The translations under genes were made by a program, and so were the position numbers. A stretch of DNA of 64,000 bases, from positions 62,001 to 126,000 of the forward strand of contig CAMZGS010000004.1 of assembly GCA_947306475.1 (NCBI GenBank), read 5' to 3'. Of the stretch, positions 54,454-63,948 are shown piece after piece. How positions within the stretch are numbered: position 1 is the stretch's first letter; each line of letters opens with the position of its first letter. The notes under the pieces were generated by a model that worked only from the letters and a program-made list of their open reading frames with translations, did not search any database and was not told where the DNA came from. This DNA is from an uncultured Comamonas sp. Its GTDB lineage: Bacteria; Pseudomonadota; Gammaproteobacteria; Burkholderiales; Burkholderiaceae_C.

Positions 54454-55662
54454 TTACTGCGCCGCAGCGCGCATGCGTGGATGGCGCTCAAACAGCACGC
54501 CGCAAGCCAGCCCCAGGGCGATGACCAGCGAGCAGAAGGTGCACACTGCCACCGTCATGCCCCAGTGGTCGGCAATCCAGCCCATGGCCATCATGGGCAA
54601 CATGCAGCCCACATAACCCACCACCAGATAGGTGGACAGCAGCCCCGAACGGCTGCTGGGCGTGGCAATGCGGTTGACCATGCTCATTCCGGCCAGCATG
54701 CACATGCCGTGGCCGATGGCCGTGAACAGCACGCCCAGCACAAACAGCACGGCAGAGCCCGCCCACAGGTTGATCATCAACAGCGCATTGCTCAGCGCCA
54801 GCCCGACCAGACCGATGGCGCCACACCACTGCATCGGCATGCGCCCGACCAGCATCTGCGTACCGGCCGAGGCAAACAGAATCACCGCAATCGAGGTGCC
54901 ACTGACCACCGGACCATGCCAGGGCACCAGCTTGTCCAAAAACAGCGGCGACATGGCCGCGTACAGGCCGAACACGCCAAAGGCCAGAAACGGCAGCGCG
55001 CAGGTCAGCACAAAGGCCGACGAGTCGCTGCGCTGCGGCCAGGTCAGCTTGGGCAGCACATCCTGCGTGCCCAGGGCGCCGCCCGGGTGCTGGCTCCTGG
55101 CACGCTCGGGCAACTGCAGGCGCGTGAGCACCACCAGGCCCAGCGCTCCCAGCAGCAGGGTCGGCACGTACGTGCTGCGCAGCGGCCAGGGTGCCCACTG
55201 CCCCAGCACGCCCCCCACCAGCGGCCCCAGACCAAAGCCCAGCGCCATCAGGAAACCCGTCACCATGGCCACGCGCTGCGCATGCCCGGGGCGCGACAGC
55301 GCCGCCAGCCCGTTGGTGGCGCTGGTGGTCATCATGCTGGAAGCCACGCCCACAATGAAGCGCCCAATCACCAGGCTGGCCATGTTCCAGGCCAGCAGGC
55401 TGATGGCGGTGCCCAGCAGAATCAGCACCAGCCCCACCTGCATCACCGGCTTGAAGCCGATGCGGTCGGGCAGGCGCCCCAGGAACAACAGGCCGCACAG
55501 GGCACCGGCCATGTAGATGGTGTAGATCAGCGAGATGTCGCTGGCCTGCAGCTGCCACGCCTCCTTGTAGAGCGCATACAGGGGGCTGATGAGCGCGGTG
55601 CCCATCACACCGACGATCATGGCAAAACTCACCCAGGCAAAGGGTGATGGTCTGAATGTCAT
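54454..55662 (-). CDS. MFS transporter
   Basis: A 402-residue, 12-helix major facilitator; the loop 2-3 motif is GRLPDRIGFKPVMQVG, a variant of the MFS A-motif. It resembles drug- or metabolite-efflux MFS proteins. Substrate unknown. I use ATG 55662; upstream in-frame Met residues give a poor N-terminus. It interrupts ppx and ppk1 on the ppk1 strand. A long hairpin lies 50 bases upstream. Confidence 0.88.
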   Translation of the reverse strand: MTFRPSPFAWVSFAMIVGVMGTALISPLYALYKEAWQLQASDISLIYTIYMAGALCGLLFLGRLPDRIGFKPVMQVGLVLILLGTAISLLAWNMASLVIGRFIVGVASSMMTTSATNGLAALSRPGHAQRVAMVTGFLMALGFGLGPLVGGVLGQWAPWPLRSTYVPTLLLGALGLVVLTRLQLPERARSQHPGGALGTQDVLPKLTWPQRSDSSAFVLTCALPFLAFGVFGLYAAMSPLFLDKLVPWHGPVVSGTSIAVILFASAGTQMLVGRMPMQWCGAIGLVGLALSNALLMINLWAGSAVLFVLGVLFTAIGHGMCMLAGMSMVNRIATPSSRSGLLSTYLVVGYVGCMLPMMAMGWIADHWGMTVAVCTFCSLVIALGLACGVLFERHPRMRAAAQ

Positions 55663-55712
55663 ACGAAATCCGTCGTTCCTTATGGTTCTTCTGGCACCTG
55701 GTGCCCAAACGG

Positions 55713-55742
55713 CAACGCGCCTGAGCAAGCTCAGGCGCGTTG
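55713..55742. promoter_or_regulatory. Perfect 14-base inverted repeat between ppk1 and the MFS gene
   Basis: CAACGCGCCTGAGC-AA-GCTCAGGCGCGTTG. It lies after the ppk1 stop and before the MFS start. No T-run follows on either strand, so it is not a classical terminator; it may act as an RNA stabiliser or a factor-dependent terminator. Confidence 0.6.
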
Positions 55743-55887
55743 GCAACCGAAGGCACGGCAATAAATCACGGGCCGGTCATTCTTTCAGAATCCGCCGCAC
55801 CACGCAGGCGCTACCGAAAAACACCATGCCGTGCTCAGACAGCAGCCACCGGCCCCAGCCGGCGCAGTATCTCCCGGCTCTGGACAC

Positions 55888-58137
55888 TCAGCACTTCAGG
55901 GTGTAACGCTGCATCAGATGCAGCTGCGCGCCAAAGCCCTCGCTGGGGCGCATGGGTTTGGCGTAGCTGCCATCGCCCGCCAGCGTCCAGGCATTGCGGT
56001 CGTCGTGCAGGTACTCGGCCAGGCACTCGTCGATCACGCGCTGGCGCAGCTTGCGGTGGGTCACCGGCCAGGCCAGCTCCACGCGGCGCAGCATGTTGCG
56101 GCTCATCCAGTCGGCGCTGGACAGGTACAGCTCCTCGTGCTTGCCCCAGGCAAAGTAGAACACGCGCGAATGCTCCAGAAAGCGGCCAATCACCGAGCGC
56201 ACGCGGATGTTGTCTGTCCAGCCCTGCTGCTGCGCGGGCAGCTGGCAGGCGCCGCGCACGATCAGGTCAATCTGCACGCCCTTGCGGCCCGCTTCGATCA
56301 GCGCGGCAATCAAGGCCTCATCGGTCAGGGCATTCATCTTCAGCACGATGCGCGCGTCGGCGCCCTTGGCGGCTGCACTGGCGGCTTTGCCCACCAGCTC
56401 CAGCATGCGGCTGTGCAGGTGAAACGGCGCCATCACCAGGCGCTGCAGCTGCGGCAGCTGGTTGTGGCTGGAGAGGTGACGAAACACCGCGTCCATGTCC
56501 TCGGTAATCGCTGCATCGCACGTCAGGTGGCTGATATCGGTATAGAGCCGGGCGCTGCGCGCGTTGTAGTTGCCCGTCGATAGATGGCCATAGCGCTGCA
56601 ACTGGCCGCTGCGCTTGTCGCGCCGGGTAATGAGCAGCATCTTGGCATGGGTCTTGAGGCCCACCACGCCATAGACCACCTGCACACCACGCGATTCGAG
56701 CTTTTCGGCCCAGTTGATGTTGGCCTCTTCGTCAAAGCGCGCTTTAAGCTCCAGCACCGCCAGCACTTCCTTGCCGCGCGCCACGGCCTCGGCCAGCAGG
56801 CGCATGATTTCCGAATCCGAGCCGGTGCGGTAAATGGTTTGCTTGATGGCCAGCACCTGCGGATCGTTCACCGCCTCGCGCAGCAGTTGCAGCACGGCAT
56901 CGAAGTCTTCAAACGGCTGGTGAATCAGCACATCGCCACGGCGCATCTGCGCCATGACCGACTGGCCCACGGCCAGCTGGCGCGGCCAGGCCGGTTTCCA
57001 GGGGGCAAACAGCAAGGCCGGGTCATCGACCAGATCGACCAGCTGCATCTGGCGCACCAGATTGACCGGCCCCTTGACGCGAAACAGCACCTGCTGCGGC
57101 AGGCCGTACTGCTCCAGCAGCAAGTCGGCCAGCTCCGGCGAGCACGAGGACGATACCTCCAGCCGCACCGCCTGCCCGTAATGGCGGTGGTGCAGCCCCT
57201 GGCGCAGGGCCATGCGCAGGTCGCTGACATCGTCTTCATCGACGGCCAGATCCGAATGGCGCGTGACGCGAAATTGCGAAAACTCAACCACCTCGCGCCC
57301 CGGGAACAGCTCGGCCAGATGCGCACGCACCACGCTGGAGATGCTGACAAACAGCCGCTGCCTGCCGGAAATTTTCTCGGGCAAGGCAATGATGCGCGGC
57401 AGCGCGCGCGGCACTTTGACAATCGCCACCGCGTTGGCACGGCCAAAGGCATCGACGCCGCCCAGGCGCACGATGAAGTTGAGCGCCTTGTTGGCCACTT
57501 GCGGAAACGGGTGCGAGGGGTCCAGCCCCACCGGCACCAGCAGCGGCTGCACTTCGCGCAGGAAATACTCCTGCACCCAGCGGCGCTGCGCGGCGTTGCG
57601 CTCGCCGTGCGAGATCAAACGAATGCCCAGGGCGTGAAAGTCCGGAATCAGCGCCTGGTTGTACAGCTGGTACTGGCGCGCCACCAGGGCCTGGGCGCGC
57701 TGCATCAGCGCGGCAAACCCGGCGCGTGAATAGCTGCCCTGCCCGTCACCTGCCCTGGCCGCCGAGACGTAGGGCGCGCAGCGCACCTCAAACCACTCAT
57801 CCAGGTTGGAAGAGACGATGCACAGGTAGCGCAGGCGCTCGAGCAGCGGCACATCCTTGCACTCGGCCCAGAACAGCACGCGTTCGTTGAAGGCCAGGAT
57901 GCTCTGGTCGCGATCGAGCAGCGGCTGCCCGGATACCGCGTCCGGGGTGGAAGTGGGTGCCGGCGCAGCCGGTTCGGCTGTATCGGCCACTTCGGGCACG
58001 CCTTGCGTTGCGGGCTGCGCTTCGGTGGCCCCCAGGAGGATGGAACTGGCATTCAGTTCCAGAAACGCTGGGGAATGGGGACCCGCATCGCTGGCGGCAG
58101 CGTCCTGCGGGACGTCGTGGGGCAGTGTGTTCGACAT
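55888..58137 (-). CDS. ppk1: Polyphosphate kinase 1
   Basis: A 749-residue enzyme polymerising the gamma-phosphate of ATP into polyphosphate. The conserved N-domain begins at PLLDRDQSILAFNERVLFWA (about residue 74), followed by head domain and PLD-like C domains. The catalytic His497 in VVGLKTHAKMLLITRR corresponds to the autophosphorylated His of E. coli PPK1. Compared with the usual ~690 residues it has a ~70-residue Ala/Pro/Thr-rich N-terminal tail; a later start is possible but no obvious Met lies before the domain. It follows phoR on the same strand after repeat copy D. Confidence 0.94.
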   Translation of the reverse strand: MSNTLPHDVPQDAAASDAGPHSPAFLELNASSILLGATEAQPATQGVPEVADTAEPAAPAPTSTPDAVSGQPLLDRDQSILAFNERVLFWAECKDVPLLERLRYLCIVSSNLDEWFEVRCAPYVSAARAGDGQGSYSRAGFAALMQRAQALVARQYQLYNQALIPDFHALGIRLISHGERNAAQRRWVQEYFLREVQPLLVPVGLDPSHPFPQVANKALNFIVRLGGVDAFGRANAVAIVKVPRALPRIIALPEKISGRQRLFVSISSVVRAHLAELFPGREVVEFSQFRVTRHSDLAVDEDDVSDLRMALRQGLHHRHYGQAVRLEVSSSCSPELADLLLEQYGLPQQVLFRVKGPVNLVRQMQLVDLVDDPALLFAPWKPAWPRQLAVGQSVMAQMRRGDVLIHQPFEDFDAVLQLLREAVNDPQVLAIKQTIYRTGSDSEIMRLLAEAVARGKEVLAVLELKARFDEEANINWAEKLESRGVQVVYGVVGLKTHAKMLLITRRDKRSGQLQRYGHLSTGNYNARSARLYTDISHLTCDAAITEDMDAVFRHLSSHNQLPQLQRLVMAPFHLHSRMLELVGKAASAAAKGADARIVLKMNALTDEALIAALIEAGRKGVQIDLIVRGACQLPAQQQGWTDNIRVRSVIGRFLEHSRVFYFAWGKHEELYLSSADWMSRNMLRRVELAWPVTHRKLRQRVIDECLAEYLHDDRNAWTLAGDGSYAKPMRPSEGFGAQLHLMQRYTLKC

Positions 58138-58276
58138 GGCTCAGCAGAAATGATCGGGCACCTGTCACGGTGCCACTGGCAACGCCCCTTGCAGGGCCTG
58201 CCCGCCAGTCTGCCGATGCTGTGTGACAACTGTATGAACAACGCGGCTGGGGGCTGCTTCTGTCCGAACCACTACT

Positions 58277-58369
58277 AAAAAAAGAGCTTTTCCCGCTTTA
58301 CAGACAAGGATTTTCAATACATTTCTGTATGAAATGCTTACCCAATAAGCGTAACCAGCACCTTTTTTT
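58277..58369. repeat. Palindromic dispersed repeat, copy D
   Basis: The left arm is AAAAAAAGAGCTTTTCCCGC then AAGGATTTTCAA; the right arm (reverse complement) is AAAAAAAGGTGCTGGTTACGC. It is the most diverged of the four. The outer T-run reaches into the complement of the phoR stop codon (58368-58370), as copy C does for ybaB. Confidence 0.8.
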
Positions 58370-59732
58370 ATAGTTTTGTGTGCTGCGGGCCACTCAGGGC
58401 GTCGGTCTCGGGCAGGCGGATGCGCCGCGCTGGAAAGTGGACCGAGAACACGCTGCCCTGGCCCAGCTGGCTTTCGATCTGCAGCCGCGCGCCGTGGCGC
58501 TGGAGCGCGTGCTTGACGATGGCCAGCCCCAGGCCGGTGCCGCCGGTCTCGCGCGAGCGGCTGTGATCGACGCGGTAAAAGCGCTCGGTCAGGCGCGCCA
58601 GGTGCGCAGGTTCAATCCCCGGGCCGGTGTCGCGCACCTGCAACTGGGCGCTGCCGTCGGATTGCAGCAACCAGCGCACCTGCACCAGGCCGCCGCTCGG
58701 GGTGTAGCGCAAGGCATTGGTGATGAGGTTGGAAAAGGCACTGACCAGCTCCACCTGCACGCCCAGCAGCTGCGCGCGCATGCCCGGGGCGTCCGGGGCG
58801 GGAAAGTCCAGCTGGTGCGGTTGCTCGCCCGGCTTGCACAGCAGCCGGGACAGGGCGCGCGCCTCCACCTCGCACTGTTGCAGGATGGCCGTCACGCCCA
58901 CCGCCTCGTGGTAGCCCGGCAGGGGGCTGCCTTCCAGGCGCGAGAGGGTGAGCAAATCCTGCACCAGATGCTGCATGCGCTGCGCCTGCTGGCCCATGAG
59001 CTCCAGGTAGCGCTGGCGCTGCGCCTCGTCCAGCTCCAGGGTCTGCAAGGTTTCGACAAAGCCGACCAGCACCGTCAGCGGTGTGCGGATTTCGTGCGAG
59101 ACGTTGGCGACGAACTCACGGCGCATGGCCTCGGCCTGCTCCAGGGCGCTCACATCGCGCGCCAGCAGCAAATGCCGCCCCGCACCGTAGGGATGCAGCT
59201 GCACCGACAGCCGCGCGCCCTGGCTGCCTTCCATGGACAGGGGCTCGGAAAAATCCCCTTCCTGCCAGTACGCCAGCAGGGCCGGATCGCGCACCAAGTG
59301 GCCCAGTGCCTGGCCCAGATCGCGCTCGGCCTGCAGGCCAAAGTGCCCCTCGGCCATGCGGTTGCACCACTCGATCTGGCCGTGCTCGTCCAGCAGGATC
59401 AGGCCATTGGGGCTGGCCTGCAAGGCGTGCAGCATGCCCTGCACACGCTGCTGGGCCGCCTGGGCACTGCGCTCCTTGGCACGCAGCCAGCGCCGCGCCG
59501 AGGCACTCAGCTGCGACCACAGCCCGTGCAGGTGCGGCACGGCAGACAGATGCCCGGATTGCAGCCAGCGCCACAGCCTGCCGGCCTGCCAGCTGTCCCA
59601 CAACAACCACAGCCAGCTGGCCAGCAGGACGGCCACCAGCGCCCCCACCCAGCCAGACAGCCAGCCCCCCAGCCCGCCCAGCACGGCCTGTGCCAGCACC
59701 AGGGTCAGCCCACGCCGCCACAGCATGCTCAT
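58368..59732 (-). CDS. phoR: Phosphate regulon sensor histidine kinase PhoR
   Basis: A 454-residue membrane kinase: two close hydrophobic segments (~5-50), a linker, PAS (~100-195), HisKA with His213 in VSHEIRTPLT, and HATPase (DTGPGI, GGTGLGLAI). As in E. coli PhoR it has no large periplasmic sensor, fitting sensing through PstSCAB-PhoU. Its ATG overlaps the phoB stop (ATGA). The stop codon is joined to repeat copy D. ppk1 follows on the strand. Confidence 0.94.
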   Translation of the reverse strand: MSMLWRRGLTLVLAQAVLGGLGGWLSGWVGALVAVLLASWLWLLWDSWQAGRLWRWLQSGHLSAVPHLHGLWSQLSASARRWLRAKERSAQAAQQRVQGMLHALQASPNGLILLDEHGQIEWCNRMAEGHFGLQAERDLGQALGHLVRDPALLAYWQEGDFSEPLSMEGSQGARLSVQLHPYGAGRHLLLARDVSALEQAEAMRREFVANVSHEIRTPLTVLVGFVETLQTLELDEAQRQRYLELMGQQAQRMQHLVQDLLTLSRLEGSPLPGYHEAVGVTAILQQCEVEARALSRLLCKPGEQPHQLDFPAPDAPGMRAQLLGVQVELVSAFSNLITNALRYTPSGGLVQVRWLLQSDGSAQLQVRDTGPGIEPAHLARLTERFYRVDHSRSRETGGTGLGLAIVKHALQRHGARLQIESQLGQGSVFSVHFPARRIRLPETDALSGPQHTKL

Positions 59733-60424
59733 GCTGGCGTTGCACTCAGGCGGTAACCGGCGCCGCGCACGGTTTGCACCATGGCACCGGCCTCCCCCAG
59801 GGAGCGGCGCAGGCGCTTGACGTGCACGTCCACCGTGCGCTCTTCGACATACACCGCATCGCCCCAGATCTGGTCGAGCAACTGGCTGCGGCTGTGCACG
59901 CGCTCCGGGTGGTGCATGAAGTGGCTCAGCAGCTTGAACTCCATCGGCCCGAGCTTGAGCGGCTCACCCCGGTAGGTGACCTGGTAGGTGGCGCCATCAA
60001 GCTGCAGCTCACCCACCTTGAGCACCTCGCCCACGCTCAGCGGCGCACGCCGGCGCAGCACGGCGCGGATGCGCGCCAGCAGCTCCTGCACGGAAAAGGG
60101 TTTGGTGATGTAGTCGTCCGCCCCGGCGTCCAGCCCGGCGATCTTGTCCGGTTCGTCGCCACGCGCGGTGAGCATCAGGATCGGTACCTGGCGCGTGCGC
60201 GACTGGCTGCGCCACTGCTTGGCCAGCTCCAGGCCGCTGGCGCCGCCGGGCAGCATCCAGTCCAGCAGGACCAGGTCGGGCACGCTCTCCTCCAGCAGCT
60301 TTTGCGCGCTGGCACCGTCTTCGGCACACATGGGGGCAAAGCCGTTGTGGCGCAGGTTGATGGCAATCAGTTCGGCGATCGCGGGCTCATCTTCCACGAT
60401 CAGCACCTGGGGCATTTTTTTCAT
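59729..60424 (-). CDS. phoB: Phosphate regulon response regulator PhoB
   Basis: A 231-residue OmpR-family activator: receiver (1-~122, phospho-Asp55 in VLLDWMLPGG, conserved Lys in ITKPFS) and winged helix (~130-228, DAVYVEERTVDVHVKRLRRS then GAGYRL). It activates pst and other pho genes at Pho boxes under phosphate starvation. It overlaps phoU (stop at 60421-60423) and phoR, so phoU-phoB-phoR are translationally coupled. Confidence 0.95.
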   Translation of the reverse strand: MKKMPQVLIVEDEPAIAELIAINLRHNGFAPMCAEDGASAQKLLEESVPDLVLLDWMLPGGASGLELAKQWRSQSRTRQVPILMLTARGDEPDKIAGLDAGADDYITKPFSVQELLARIRAVLRRRAPLSVGEVLKVGELQLDGATYQVTYRGEPLKLGPMEFKLLSHFMHHPERVHSRSQLLDQIWGDAVYVEERTVDVHVKRLRRSLGEAGAMVQTVRGAGYRLSATPA

Positions 60425-61155
60425 GGGCGCATGCTGTGGTGAAAGTCGTCCTTGCCTTGCAGGGCCGAGACGACCTGCTCGATGCTCTGGTGGCGCACAT
60501 CCTTGCCTTCGACCAGGTAGATCACCTGCTCGGCCACGTTCTTGCTGTGGTCGCCGATGCGCTCGATGGCCTTGGCCAGAAACAGCAGATCCAGGCTGGC
60601 GGAAATCTTGCGCGGGTCTTCCATCATGTAGGTGATGAGCTTGCGCACAAAACCGTTGAATTCCTCGTCGATCAGGTCGTCCTCCTTGAGGATGGCCACG
60701 GCGGCGTTGGTGTCCAGGCGTGCAAAGGCGTCCAGCGTCTTGCGCAGCAGATCCGAGGCCATTTCGGCGGCCACGCGCAACTCGCTGGAGGGCAGCGAGC
60801 GCGCAGCGCCGCTTTCGATGATGGACTGCACCATGCGTGCCATCTTGTTGGCCTCATCGCCCATGCGCTCCAGATTGGCCGTGGCCTTGGAAAAAGCCAT
60901 CAGCAGGCGCAAATCGCGCGCCGTGGGCTGGCGCCGCGCGATGATGGAGGACAGCTCGTAATCGATCTCCACCTCCAGCGCATTGACGCGCTTTTCGTTC
61001 TGCACCACCTGCTCGGCGGCGGCGGTGCTGAAGCTGATGAGCGCCTGCACGGCGGTACGGATCTGTGCCTCCACCAGTCCGCCCATTTCCATGACGCGGG
61101 CAGAGACGCGGTTGAGTTCAGCATCGAACTGGCTGGAGAGATGTTTTTCGGTCAT
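60421..61155 (-). CDS. phoU: Phosphate signalling protein PhoU
   Basis: A 244-residue helical protein with two PhoU repeats (about 20-110 and 125-215); the metal-binding E/D-rich LERMGDEANKMARMV and IERIGDHSKNVAEQV segments are diagnostic. PhoU links the Pst transporter to PhoR and represses signalling when phosphate is sufficient. The start MTEKHLSSQFD fits the family (E. coli 241). 14 bases separate it from pstB. Confidence 0.95.
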   Translation of the reverse strand: MTEKHLSSQFDAELNRVSARVMEMGGLVEAQIRTAVQALISFSTAAAEQVVQNEKRVNALEVEIDYELSSIIARRQPTARDLRLLMAFSKATANLERMGDEANKMARMVQSIIESGAARSLPSSELRVAAEMASDLLRKTLDAFARLDTNAAVAILKEDDLIDEEFNGFVRKLITYMMEDPRKISASLDLLFLAKAIERIGDHSKNVAEQVIYLVEGKDVRHQSIEQVVSALQGKDDFHHSMRP

Positions 61156-61169
61156 GCTGCGTTGCCTCC

Positions 61170-61961
61170 TTAGCCAAAGCGGCCCGTGATGTAGTCCTCG
61201 GTTTCCTTGCGCTGGGGTTTGAAGAACATTTGCTCCGTCACGCCAAACTCCACCAGATCGCCCAGGTACATGTAGGCGGTGTAGTCGCTGCAACGCGCCG
61301 CCTGCTGCATGTTGTGGGTGACGATGACCACGGTGTAGTCGGTTTTGAGCTCGGCAATCAGTTCCTCGATCTTGGCGGTGGAGATGGGGTCCAGCGCCGA
61401 GCAGGGTTCATCCAGCAGCAGCACCTCGGGCTTGATGGCGATGCCGCGCGCAATGCACAGGCGCTGCTGCTGCCCGCCGGACAGCCCTGCGCCGCTTTGC
61501 TGCAACTTGTCGCGGACCTCGTTCCACAGGGCCGCCTTCCTCAGCGCCCACTCCACGCGATCGTCCATGTCCGCCGGGCTCAGGTCCTCGAACAGCTTCA
61601 CGCCAAAGGCGATGTTGTCGTAGATGGACATGGGAAAGGGCGTGGGCTTCTGGAACACCATGCCCACCTTGGCACGGATCAGCGCCACATCCTGCTTCGA
61701 TTGCAACAGATCTTCTCCATCCAGCAGGATCTGCCCCTCGGCACGCTGCTCGGGGTAGAGCTCGAACATGCGGTTGAAGGTGCGCAGCAAGGTGGACTTG
61801 CCGCAGCCCGAGGGGCCGATAAAGGCCGTTACCTTTTTCTCCGGAATATCCAGGTTGATGTTTTTGAGCGCGTGGAACTTGCCGTAATAGAAGTTCAGGT
61901 CGCGCACCGACAGCTTGGCGTTGCCGGGAACGGAGGAAGTGGAGGTTGTGCTTACGGTCAT
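61170..61961 (-). CDS. pstB: Phosphate ABC transporter ATP-binding protein PstB
   Basis: A 263-residue ATPase with Walker [10 protein letters not shown], signature [14 protein letters not shown], Walker [13 protein letters not shown] and switch VTHN, all matching PstB. I choose ATG 61961; an in-frame Met further upstream (62006) would extend into the pstA end. It pairs with PstA/PstC. Confidence 0.96.
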   Translation of the reverse strand: MTVSTTSTSSVPGNAKLSVRDLNFYYGKFHALKNINLDIPEKKVTAFIGPSGCGKSTLLRTFNRMFELYPEQRAEGQILLDGEDLLQSKQDVALIRAKVGMVFQKPTPFPMSIYDNIAFGVKLFEDLSPADMDDRVEWALRKAALWNEVRDKLQQSGAGLSGGQQQRLCIARGIAIKPEVLLLDEPCSALDPISTAKIEELIAELKTDYTVVIVTHNMQQAARCSDYTAYMYLGDLVEFGVTEQMFFKPQRKETEDYITGRFG

Positions 61962-61983
61962 GGCTCTCTCAAAAAAGCGCTCG

Positions 61984-62868
61984 TTATTTCTGGCGGGTGA
62001 TGACACGCGCCAGGATGTTCAGGCCCAGCACGGCCACGGTGATCAGGAAGACGCCCGCCCAGGCCAGCTGCTGCCAGTTTTCATAGGGGCTCATGGCGAA
62101 TTTGAAGATGGTCACCGGCAGGCTGGCGATTGGCTTGGACAGGTCGCTGCTCCAGAACTGGTTGTTCAGCGCAGTAAACAGCAGCGGTGCCGTCTCCCCG
62201 GCAATGCGCGCCACGGCCAGCAGCACGCCGGTAATGACGCCAGCGCGCGCAGCGCGCAACGTCACCAGGCTGATGACCTTCCACTTGGGCGTGCCCAGGG
62301 CGTAGGCGGCCTCGCGCAGGCTGGCCGGCACCAGCACCAGCATGTTCTCCGTGGTGCGAATGACCACGGGAATGACGATCAGCGCCAGCGCCACAATCCC
62401 GGCCCAGGCCGAAAAGCTGCGAAATTGCGCCACCACCATGGTGTACACAAACAGGCCGATCACGATGGAAGGTGCCGACAGCAAAATGTCGTTGACAAAG
62501 CGCGTGGTGCTGGCCAGCCAGCCCTGGCGGCCATATTCAGCCAGATACACCCCGGCCATGACGCCAATGGGCGTGCCCACGCAGGTGGCCAGCGCCACCA
62601 TCACCAGGGAGCCAAAGATGGCGTTGGCCAGGCCGCCGGCGTCGTTGGGCGGCGGCGTCATCTCGGTGAACAGCCCCAGGCTCAGGCCGCCCAGCCCCAG
62701 GCGGATGGTTTCCCACAAAATCCAGATCAGCCAGAACACGCCAAACAGCATGGCCAGCATGGACAGGGTCAGGGCCACCTGGTTCAGGAGCTTGCGCCGG
62801 CGGTAACGCGCCTGGCGGGCAGCTGCGGCGTCGGCCGCATGGATGATGCTTTCAGAGGTCGTGGTCAT
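61984..62868 (-). CDS. pstA: Phosphate ABC transporter permease PstA
   Basis: A 294-residue permease with six helices; the EAA-like loop ([20 protein letters not shown]) contacts PstB. It overlaps the pstC stop (ATGA). Family length in E. coli is 296. Confidence 0.95.
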   Translation of the reverse strand: MTTTSESIIHAADAAAARQARYRRRKLLNQVALTLSMLAMLFGVFWLIWILWETIRLGLGGLSLGLFTEMTPPPNDAGGLANAIFGSLVMVALATCVGTPIGVMAGVYLAEYGRQGWLASTTRFVNDILLSAPSIVIGLFVYTMVVAQFRSFSAWAGIVALALIVIPVVIRTTENMLVLVPASLREAAYALGTPKWKVISLVTLRAARAGVITGVLLAVARIAGETAPLLFTALNNQFWSSDLSKPIASLPVTIFKFAMSPYENWQQLAWAGVFLITVAVLGLNILARVITRQK

Positions 62869-63878
62869 GCGCGTGCGCCCTCATTCTTTTGCAGGCGGTT
62901 GAGCAGCAGCTTGGAGAGGCTGAGTACTATAAAGGTGATGAAGAACAGCACCAGTCCCAGATAGATCAGCGAGGCCTGGTGCAGGCCCTCGCCTGCTTCG
63001 GCAAACTCGTTGGCCAGGGCCGAGGTGATGCTGTTGGCCGCCTCGAACACCGACAGCGAACCCAGCTGGTTCATGTTGCCGATGACAAAAGTCACCGCCA
63101 TGGTCTCGCCCAGCGCACGCCCCAGGCCCAGCATGATGCCGCCCAGCACCCCGGTCTTGGTGTAGGGCAGTACCACCTTCCAGACCACTTCCCAGGTGGT
63201 GGCGCCCAGCCCGTAGGCCGACTCCTTGAGCAGCGCAGGCGTGACCTCGAACACATCGCGCATCACCGAGGCGATGAACGGAATGATCATGATCGCCAGG
63301 ATGATGCCGGCCGACAGAATGCCAATGCCCACCGGCGGGCCGGAGACCAGCGCCCCCAGATAGGGCACGCCATCCAGCAGGGCTTGCAGCGGCTGCTGCA
63401 CATAGGTGGCCAGCACCGGACCAAACACCATCAGTCCCCACATGCCATAGACGATGGAGGGCACGGCGGCCAGCAGCTCCACGGCCGTACCCAGGGGGCG
63501 TTTGAGCCATGTGGGCGACAGCTCCGTCAGGAACAGGGCAATGCCAAAGCTCACCGGCACGGCAATCACCAGGGCAATGAAGGAGGTGGTCAGGGTGCCG
63601 TAGATCATCACCAGGCCACCGTATTCGTCCTGCACCGGATCCCAGACGCTGCGCACCAGGAACGCCAGGCCATATTCGCGAATGGCGGGCCAGGCCCCCA
63701 GGAGCAGCGTGACCATGATGGCCAGCAGCAGCCCCAGCGTCAGCAACGCGGCGCCACGGGCCAGGCCGGCAAACAGACGATCGGCCATGCGCCCCGTCAG
63801 GGCAGGCCGCCGGGGCGGAGGCTGGGAGATTTCCTCAGACAGCGTGGAAGAAGTTCTTAGGCTGGATGCAGTGGACAT
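62865..63878 (-). CDS. pstC: Phosphate ABC transporter permease PstC
   Basis: A 337-residue permease with six or seven helices; the loop [20 protein letters not shown] is the EAA motif. The first ~30 residues are a Ser/Arg/Pro-rich cytoplasmic segment. It starts at ATG 63878, 70 bases downstream of the pstS stop, with no terminator between, so it is part of the pst operon. Confidence 0.95.
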   Translation of the reverse strand: MSTASSLRTSSTLSEEISQPPPRRPALTGRMADRLFAGLARGAALLTLGLLLAIMVTLLLGAWPAIREYGLAFLVRSVWDPVQDEYGGLVMIYGTLTTSFIALVIAVPVSFGIALFLTELSPTWLKRPLGTAVELLAAVPSIVYGMWGLMVFGPVLATYVQQPLQALLDGVPYLGALVSGPPVGIGILSAGIILAIMIIPFIASVMRDVFEVTPALLKESAYGLGATTWEVVWKVVLPYTKTGVLGGIMLGLGRALGETMAVTFVIGNMNQLGSLSVFEAANSITSALANEFAEAGEGLHQASLIYLGLVLFFITFIVLSLSKLLLNRLQKNEGARA

Positions 63879-63948
63879 GTTTTCGCTTCGTCACATTCGG
63901 GCGTGCAACGGGCCCCGGCGGGCAGGCAGCGCGCCGAGGCACAGGTAC

